Below are positions 42,280 through 47,686 of a stretch of 47,686 nt of DNA, one piece after another; the first letter of the stretch is position 1, and every line of letters starts with the position of its first letter. Below the pieces are notes generated by a model. It was not told where the DNA came from and did no database searches. It saw only the letters and a list, made by a program, of their open reading frames with translations. Made by a program: the position numbers and the translations under genes. Origin of the DNA: Firm-13 sp964617375 (GTDB taxonomy: Bacteria > Bacillota > Clostridia > Saccharofermentanales > Saccharofermentanaceae); NCBI GenBank assembly GCA_964617375.1, contig CAZTXQ010000021.1:1-47686 (forward strand), given 5' to 3'.

Positions 42280-44151
42280 ATGAAGAAGTTTATTTCGCTT
42301 TGTCTTGCCCTCGTCCTCTCCATTTCCGTATGCGGGTGTTCACCTTCCGTGAAAGCGAGTCCGTCCGTTCTCGCGGAACAGAAAGCTCTTGCCGGCGCTC
42401 CGTATAAAGACGCGTCACTACCGGTCGCAGACCGTGTAAAAGATCTGCTCGCACGGATGACTCTCGAGGAGAAGGCCGGGCAGATGGTGCAGGGCGTCAT
42501 CGGAACGGCGACCGCCGCGGATGTTATGAAATTAGGCCTCGGCTCGATCTTGAGCGGAGGCGGGGCTCATCCGGGCGACAACTCGATCAAGGCCTGGCAG
42601 GATCTGGTGAAGAATTACCAGGACGGAGCGATGGCGACACGCCTTCAGATACCGTTCATCTATGGAATCGATTCCGTTCACGGTCATAACAATGTATACG
42701 GTGCGGTTGTGTTCCCTCAGAATATCGGTCTGGGCGCCGCGAACGATCCGGAACTTATGTACCAGATGGGCGCAGCCGTCGCCGAAGAGATGAAGCTTAC
42801 GCATACGCTCTGGAATTTCTCCCCGTGCGTTGCGGTCGCGCAGGACCCGAGATGGGGGAGATGCTACGAGAGCTTCTCGAGTGATCCCCAAATTGTCACG
42901 GCGCTTGCCTCTTCGTATCTTGAAGGACAGTCCGATCACGGCATTCTCTCAACCGCCAAGCATTACGCCGGAGACGGCGGTACCTCGTACGGTACGGGCG
43001 AAGGCGAGTATCTGATTGACAGAGGCGATGTGCTGATTTCGGCGGAGGATTTCGAGACGATTCATCTCGCACCGTACAAGACGCTGATCGATTCCGGAGT
43101 GAGAGTCGTCATGGCCTCTTTCAGCTCTTATGAAGGCACGAAAATGACCGAGAACAAGTACTACTTAACGGATGTCCTTAAGGGAGAATATAACTTCACG
43201 GGCTTCGTTGTCTCCGACTGGGAAGCGACCGCAGGCTTGAGCGAAGATACATTTGACGACCGGATCGCCGCAGCAGTGAATGCCGGAATCGACATGTTTA
43301 TGGAACCGTATAAGTACTCCGATGCCGTACAGGCGATCATTGACGGAGTCAATTCCGGTGCCATACCTGAGGCGCGGGTAGACGACGCCGTCTCAAGAAT
43401 TCTCACCGTAAAATTCGAGATGGGACTTTTCGAAGATCCATATATGGAGAATCTGAAGACCGATCAAACCGCTATGGGCTCGGATGAATATAGGGCGATC
43501 GCCAAGTCATTGGTTGAAGAGTCGCTTGTTCTCCTGAAGAACGACAACGGTATTCTGCCCCTCAAGTCCGGCCAGAAGATTTACGTGACCGGTCCCGCAG
43601 CGGACGATATCGGCGTGCAGTGCGGCGGATGGACGATGACCTGGCAGGGCCTTACTGACAAGGACAACGGCGGCAAGAAGATTACGGAAGGAACCACAAT
43701 CCTGGAGGGCTTGGAGGAATACGCCAAGGAGATCGGTTTCGAGATCATCACCGATCCGGCGCGCGCGTCCGAGGCCGATGCCGTGCTGATCGCAATCGGC
43801 GAGAAGCCGTATGCGGAATTCGAAGGCGATTCCATCGATCTGTCCCTTGAAGGAAGCCTGGGCTTAAGCGGCAACAGTGCCGCAATCACCGAGGCGAAGA
43901 ATTCGGGGAAGCCGGTTATTGCACTGATCGTCGCGGGCCGCGAGGTCGATGTTGACAGCTATATGGACGACTGGAGTGCCGCCGTCATGTGCTTCCTGCC
44001 CGGAACCGAAGGCGGCGGTGTTGCGGCCGTGCTATCCGGAGAAAGCCCCTTCACCGGGAAACTTCCGATGCCCTGGTATACGGATGCCGCACAGATCGGG
44101 ACGGACGATGTGGATCTCCTGTTCCCGCTCGGTTACGGTCTCACCTATTAA
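42280..44151 (+). CDS. GH3 family beta-glucosidase-like lipoprotein, copy 2
   Basis: A 623-residue near-twin of copy 1 with the same lipoprotein signal (lipobox VCGC) but a much shorter linker after it. The nucleophile is D313 in GFVVSDWE. The two sequences match along nearly their whole length, including silent positions in places. GAAGGAG precedes ATG 42280. The differing linker is the main structural change; substrate specificity may differ but cannot be judged here. Confidence 0.92.
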   Translation: MKKFISLCLALVLSISVCGCSPSVKASPSVLAEQKALAGAPYKDASLPVADRVKDLLARMTLEEKAGQMVQGVIGTATAADVMKLGLGSILSGGGAHPGDNSIKAWQDLVKNYQDGAMATRLQIPFIYGIDSVHGHNNVYGAVVFPQNIGLGAANDPELMYQMGAAVAEEMKLTHTLWNFSPCVAVAQDPRWGRCYESFSSDPQIVTALASSYLEGQSDHGILSTAKHYAGDGGTSYGTGEGEYLIDRGDVLISAEDFETIHLAPYKTLIDSGVRVVMASFSSYEGTKMTENKYYLTDVLKGEYNFTGFVVSDWEATAGLSEDTFDDRIAAAVNAGIDMFMEPYKYSDAVQAIIDGVNSGAIPEARVDDAVSRILTVKFEMGLFEDPYMENLKTDQTAMGSDEYRAIAKSLVEESLVLLKNDNGILPLKSGQKIYVTGPAADDIGVQCGGWTMTWQGLTDKDNGGKKITEGTTILEGLEEYAKEIGFEIITDPARASEADAVLIAIGEKPYAEFEGDSIDLSLEGSLGLSGNSAAITEAKNSGKPVIALIVAGREVDVDSYMDDWSAAVMCFLPGTEGGGVAAVLSGESPFTGKLPMPWYTDAAQIGTDDVDLLFPLGYGLTY

Positions 44152-44208
44152 AATCCTTCGCGAAAAAGCGTACAATCTCAGTATACGGTACCGAAGGAGG
44201 GCTTGGAG

Positions 44209-45180
44209 ATGAGAATTCTTTTCTGCAATATTGTCTGGATGAAGAAATACCAGGGAATAACGGAGGACGACAAGCCCAAATACTGCGGTGAATATGTCCG
44301 CGAGGAAGATGCCGAAAGCGACATCTTCAATTTCAGCGAATACAACAGTCGATGCTACGGATACGTCCGCCATACCGGTGATCTCGTTCCCCCCACGGCA
44401 GGCGGCGAAGACGATTCGAAGTGCCTGATCATATGGTGCGCCTTCAAAGACAAGAACCAGGGGAGAGTCGTCGGCTGGTACAAAGATGCGGCGCTTTTCG
44501 CGGAGGAACAGTATCAGCCGTCCTTCACGAATCCGGATTATGAACTCGATTATTACTTCAGCGCCGAGTCGAAGAACTGTGTCCTTCTGCCCGAAAACAA
44601 GCGAATTCTCAAGGTGGAGCGGGCAGCGAAAGCCGGCCGCGGGAAAGGCTTCGGGAAAGACGACGTCTGGTTTGCGGATTCCGAATACGCGAAAACAGTC
44701 CTGATCCCCGAAGTGCTGCACTTCATCGAAACATACGACGGCCCGCGTGAGAATTTCGTTCTTACGGACGAAGCCGTGCGCGCTCTGCCACCGAACGCCG
44801 CGGGAACCGCTGAAGAACTCCACGCGAAGGCGCTCGCCTTCATCGAGGCGGAAGAGTATCTTGCGGCGCTCTCCTGGTGCAATGCCGCCCTTGCCGTGAA
44901 GGAACAGCCGGAATATCTCTACTCGGCCGCCTATTGTCTGTACGGGCTTTCGGCGTTCGACCGGGCGAAGATCCCTCTCGAAAAGTGTCTCGCGATCGAT
45001 CCTTTGAACATCCGGGTCCTCGAGATTCTTGCGTTCTGTTCGGACATGACAGGAGATTTCGAAAAGACCCGCTATTACCTCGAAAAAATGAAAGCGGCCG
45101 CGGATGCGGACGCCCTTACAGTGATTCAATCAACTCTGGATGAAATGGATGCGTTCTTTGCCGCGGAAGGACCCCGGTAA
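44209..45180 (+). CDS. Protein with unassigned N-terminal domain and C-terminal TPR repeats
   Basis: A 323-residue protein. The N-terminal 170 residues (FCNIVWMKKYQGITEDDKPKYCGEYV, then RCYGYVRH and GRVVGWYKDAALF) resemble a domain I recall from restriction- or HNH-endonuclease-associated proteins, possibly PUA/EVE-like, but I cannot confirm it. Residues about 200-310 contain two or three tetratricopeptide-like repeats (AEEYLAALSWCNAALAV, AFDRAKIPLEKCLAIDPLN). ATG 44209 was chosen because GGAGG is eight bases upstream. It ends exactly where the convergent cyclase gene ends, with no bases between. Confidence 0.6.
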   Translation: MRILFCNIVWMKKYQGITEDDKPKYCGEYVREEDAESDIFNFSEYNSRCYGYVRHTGDLVPPTAGGEDDSKCLIIWCAFKDKNQGRVVGWYKDAALFAEEQYQPSFTNPDYELDYYFSAESKNCVLLPENKRILKVERAAKAGRGKGFGKDDVWFADSEYAKTVLIPEVLHFIETYDGPRENFVLTDEAVRALPPNAAGTAEELHAKALAFIEAEEYLAALSWCNAALAVKEQPEYLYSAAYCLYGLSAFDRAKIPLEKCLAIDPLNIRVLEILAFCSDMTGDFEKTRYYLEKMKAAADADALTVIQSTLDEMDAFFAAEGPR

Positions 45181-46146
45181 TCAGGTCACGCGGTTCCTGC
45201 CGAGCCTCTTGGAATGATACAGGTGCATGTCGGCATCGTGAACAAATTCCGTGATGTCGGTATGATCCTCATAGCAGGCGATACCCATACTGACCGTCAG
45301 CACAAAAGTGATTCCGTTCAGCAGAATCGGTGAACTCTCGGCTGCGCGGCGAATCCGCTCCGCCTGCATTCTGGCGCCTTCATAGTCCGTATCCGGCAGA
45401 ATGATGACAAATTCATCGCCGCCGATCCGGAAAATCGTATCGGTAGAACGAAGGTTCTTAAGGAGAACGCCTGCCATATGGCGGATTGCGGTATCTCCTG
45501 CGAGATGGCCTAAGGTATCGTTGATCGTCTTGAAGCGATCGATATCCAGAGTGACCAGCGAAAAAGTATCGTGGAATCCCAAATCACGCCGTGCGGAATA
45601 TTTTCGCGCGGTGTTGGTAAGCATCTCATAAAAATATCGGCGGTTGTAGAGCCCGGAGAGCTCGTCGATCCGGGACTGCCTCTTAAGCTCTGCGTTGGCG
45701 ATGGCCAGCTCCTGCTCGGCCTTCTTCAGATCGGTGATCTCGCGCGAAGTGCCCCAGGTTCCGATGATTTTGCCGTCCTCATTATAAAGCGGGTACTTCG
45801 AAGCGGAGTACCACTTGAGCTGCCCGTTCGCAAGAATACACATTTCGACGTGGCCGATAACCGGCTTCCCCGTGCGCATGATTTCCTGCTCTTCCTGATA
45901 AGACGCCTTCGCAAAATTCTCGGGGAAATAATCGGCGTCGGATTTGCCGTACATTTCGCATGGGTCATCAAGCCCGAACTGGCGCGCATGCGCTTTGCTG
46001 TTTAGGATGAACCGCGAATTTATATCTTTGAAATAGATGGTGTCCGTAGAATTTTCCATAAGGCAATGCATCAGAAGGGACTCTGACAGAATATTCTTCT
46101 CGCCTGATTTGTCAATTAACGGAATTATCTCTGCTGTCTCTTCCAT
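45181..46146 (-). CDS. PAS-GGDEF diguanylate cyclase, second paralogue
   Basis: A 321-residue protein closely related to the cyclase at 31205-32188: same PAS (DTIYFKDINSRFILNSKAHA, GKSDADYFP), coiled coil and GGDEF (FRIGGDEF, with an RSTD inhibitory site). Both catalytic motifs are intact. It abuts the TPR gene with no spacer. The stop of each gene leaves no room for a conventional terminator. Confidence 0.92.
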   Translation of the reverse strand: MEETAEIIPLIDKSGEKNILSESLLMHCLMENSTDTIYFKDINSRFILNSKAHARQFGLDDPCEMYGKSDADYFPENFAKASYQEEQEIMRTGKPVIGHVEMCILANGQLKWYSASKYPLYNEDGKIIGTWGTSREITDLKKAEQELAIANAELKRQSRIDELSGLYNRRYFYEMLTNTARKYSARRDLGFHDTFSLVTLDIDRFKTINDTLGHLAGDTAIRHMAGVLLKNLRSTDTIFRIGGDEFVIILPDTDYEGARMQAERIRRAAESSPILLNGITFVLTVSMGIACYEDHTDITEFVHDADMHLYHSKRLGRNRVT

Positions 46147-46478
46147 TTGCTTACCTATTACGAAATCAATAGCTTCCGGTACATGTCGAGGTGAATCAAT
46201 ACTTTATTATTATAAGACGTTTTATGAATCAAATGTGTCTAAATAATTAACAATATCGTAATATCGCGAAAAAAATCAAAATCCGTTTATATGCAATTTG
46301 ACAATAAAGAATGGAAATATAGGGCATTAATAAGGGGTATAAAGCGGAAGGCAATCCGACTTCGGGTATACCAGATATAATGTCATATAAAAACTGGTAA
46401 ACAAATTGCAGATAATAAAGCGTAATATGATTGATGTACGATATCATGCAAAATTTTCGATTTCATAGGGGGTGCAGT
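46147..46478. other. AT-rich intergenic stretch
   Basis: About 330 bases, clearly richer in A+T than the rest of the window. I see no gene; the short minus-strand frames here lack ribosome sites. Composition matches the two gene remnants that follow. Confidence 0.5.
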
Positions 46479-47020
46479 GTGTTTCAAAGTTTCCTGGATT
46501 TCTTCGATGTTCGTGATGTGGTTTTTCGAAAAGGGGATCCTTATAAATTGTTTCTCAGAGAACTCTCCGGAAAACAGTTTGGTCAAGGACTGTTTACGGT
46601 CTTTAAAGAAAAGGACGTAAAGGAATGGCAAAAGAATATAGCGTATGCCTTCCCTGCGTACAAAAATAAAACAGCACTCTTCGGATATGACTGGTTGGGG
46701 CGTTGCTTGGAGTCAGCGAAGACAAAAAGGATAAAGGCAAAGTGCTGTTATTTGAAATAGGCACAGGTCAAGTATTGTCGACGGATTGCAGTTTTGAGGA
46801 ATTTATAAATCACGAGATTCCGCTTAACAGTGATGCGTGCCTGGCCAGTCAGTTTCACGAACAATGGTTAGGTGCTGTAGAAAAACCTCTCATATACGGG
46901 AGATGTGTTGGGTATAAAGTCCCCCTGTTTTTAGGCGGGAAAGATGACATAAGCAATCTGGAAGACAGCGATATGGATGTTTATTGGAGCATTCTATCGC
47001 AAATACTTCGCCAAATATAA
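46479..47020 (+). pseudogene. DUF1851/Tdi1-type immunity-like gene with a frameshift
   Basis: The two adjacent frames join into one protein of the T6SS-immunity (Tdi1 C-terminal, DUF1851) family. From GTG 46479 (AGGGGG site upstream) the first frame gives FQSFLDFFDVRDVVFRKGD through FGYDWLGR. The family pattern then continues one frame back as LLGVSEDKKDKGKVLLFEIGTGQVL to the end at 47020, including SFEEFINHEIP, SDACLASQF and KPLIYGRCVGYKVPLFLGG. The break is near 46701-46705 and fits loss of one T. No slippery heptamer is present, so a mutation or sequencing error is more likely than programmed frameshifting. Confidence 0.75.
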
Positions 47021-47107
47021 AAATATGTATTCCAAGTGCCTGTCGAAATGCTTCTGAGTCGAGAACATTTTTGGAAAGATATTAATTTAAAAATATGACA
47101 AGCAACA

Positions 47108-47366
47108 ATGCGAAATTATGAAGAAATTGTTCGGGAGTCCTATGACATGCTAAAGAAAGAAGTGATTTGGAACATGACAAAATATGAGTATTCAAGCGGG
47201 TCCAGAATTATTGATTTTGATGTATATCATGCAAACGATTGAAACAAAGGATGAATTGCATTTATTACTTGAAATACCCTACTCGGAAAATGAACTTAAT
47301 AATGTTTATTCATTTGATAAGCAGGGCAATGTGAACTGGCGTAAAAACGTACATTTTGAAGATTAG
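47108..47366 (+). pseudogene. Small frameshifted remnant, possible immunity-type gene
   Basis: ATG 47108 opens a 44-codon frame (begins MRNYEEIVRESYDMLKKE) that stops at 47242. The adjacent frame continues with ETKDELHLLLEIPYSENELNNVY to a stop at 47366. Together they read like one protein of about 85 residues with a +1 shift near 47235. I do not recognise the family. Position after an immunity-like gene suggests a decayed immunity array, which is inference. Confidence 0.4.
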
Positions 47367-47378
47367 GGGATGACAAAG

Positions 47379-47686
47379 GTACGCCGGCCTCCCCCGTCGT
47401 AAGTTTTTTATCATTGAAAGCCTACTCAATCCGCATCTGAGCGCATTTGAGTAGGTATGCCGGCCTCCCGTCGTGAGTTTTTTATCATTGCGAGCCTACT
47501 CAATCGACCTCTGAGCGTATTTGAGTAGGTTCGACGGAGCCCCGAAGCGTTGTTTTTTATCATTGCGAGCCTACTCAATCGACATCTAAGTGCATATGAG
47601 TAGGTTCGACGGTGCTCCGAAGCGTTGTTTTTTATCATTGCGAGCCTACTCAATCGACATCTAAGTGCATATGAGTAGGTTCGACG
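47379..47686. repeat. 75-bp tandem repeat array, running off the window end
   Basis: Four full or partial units are visible, with CCTACTC landmarks at 47421, 47495, 47570 and 47645, so the period is 74-75 bp. Each unit contains CCTACTCA facing TGAGTAGG, an 8-9 bp hairpin with a 17-19 base loop, plus a conserved GTTTTTTATCATTGCGAG segment. The left units have the variant GCCGGCCTCCCGTCG instead of TCGACGGTGCTCCGAAG. Because the period is a multiple of three for most units, a minus-strand frame reads a 25-residue repeat (RLSRLAMIKNNASGLRRTY), though this has no clear ribosome site. Confidence 0.85.

Noticed and set aside
46701..46745. Programmed -1 frameshifting in the DUF1851 gene
   Set aside because: The A-rich stretch downstream does not form a proper X XXY YYZ heptamer in frame, and the break by homology lies before it.
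47379..47686. CRISPR array
   Set aside because: The entire 75-bp unit is conserved, with no short-repeat/unique-spacer alternation and no cas gene nearby.

Overview
The window looks like chromosomal DNA of a moderate-GC Bacillota, most likely an anaerobic clostridial lineage. Supporting signs are strong Shine-Dalgarno sites, several TTG and GTG starts, two lipoteichoic-acid-synthase-like proteins, several lipoproteins, a ferredoxin-type aldo/keto reductase, an ECF-type vitamin transporter component and several diguanylate cyclases. I cannot name a genus. I saw no rRNA or tRNA gene.

Layout. 0.4-2.4 kb: ECF sigma factor overlapping a membrane anti-sigma-like protein with FN3-like domains. 2.5-5.5 kb: three-gene ABC-2 exporter behind a consensus promoter, a 32-residue leader peptide and an attenuator hairpin. 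5.6-10.2 kb: two LTA-synthase-family enzymes. 10.3-12.5 kb: aldo/keto reductase, ECF S-component and DUF1893 protein in an overlapping operon. 12.5-14.3 kb (minus): zinc-ribbon membrane protein and an internally deleted Gfo/Idh/MocA oxidoreductase. 14.4-23.5 kb (minus): oligopeptide ABC transporter oppB-C-D-F and oppA, interrupted by a yfhO-type gene flanked by a direct repeat of the oppF 3' end. 23.8-25.1 kb (minus): collagen-like lipoprotein. 25.3-28.7 kb: GT-C glycosyltransferase, membrane protein, GNAT acetyltransferase. 28.7-32.2 kb (minus): GGDEF-EAL and PAS-GGDEF proteins. 32.4-33.9 kb: a reverse transcriptase preceded by an apparent structured noncoding RNA with its own extended -10 promoter. 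33.9-38.8 kb: pirin, HAD/kinase-like fusion, zinc-ribbon protein, carboxynorspermidine synthase and decarboxylase. 38.8-40.1 kb (minus): two zinc-ribbon proteins. 40.3-44.2 kb: tandemly duplicated GH3 lipoproteins. 44.2-46.1 kb: TPR protein and a second PAS-GGDEF protein. 46.2-47.4 kb: AT-rich stretch with two frameshifted gene remnants, one T6SS-immunity-like (DUF1851). 47.4 kb to the end: 75-bp tandem repeats.

How the genes fit together. Much of the window concerns the cell envelope and sensing: envelope polymer synthesis (two LTA-synthase-like enzymes, GT-C enzyme, YfhO), surface lipoproteins, peptide uptake, beta-glucoside cleavage, three c-di-GMP enzymes and a sigma/anti-sigma pair. The polyamine pair is a self-contained pathway.

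The best candidate for an undescribed system is the reverse transcriptase with its upstream RNA (32402-33909). The RT lacks retron-type signatures and has no intron-type maturase or endonuclease. The RNA region has a closing stem, two possible H-type pseudoknots and a strong hairpin just before the RT ribosome-binding site, which recalls RT-ncRNA defence systems. That functional link is inference.
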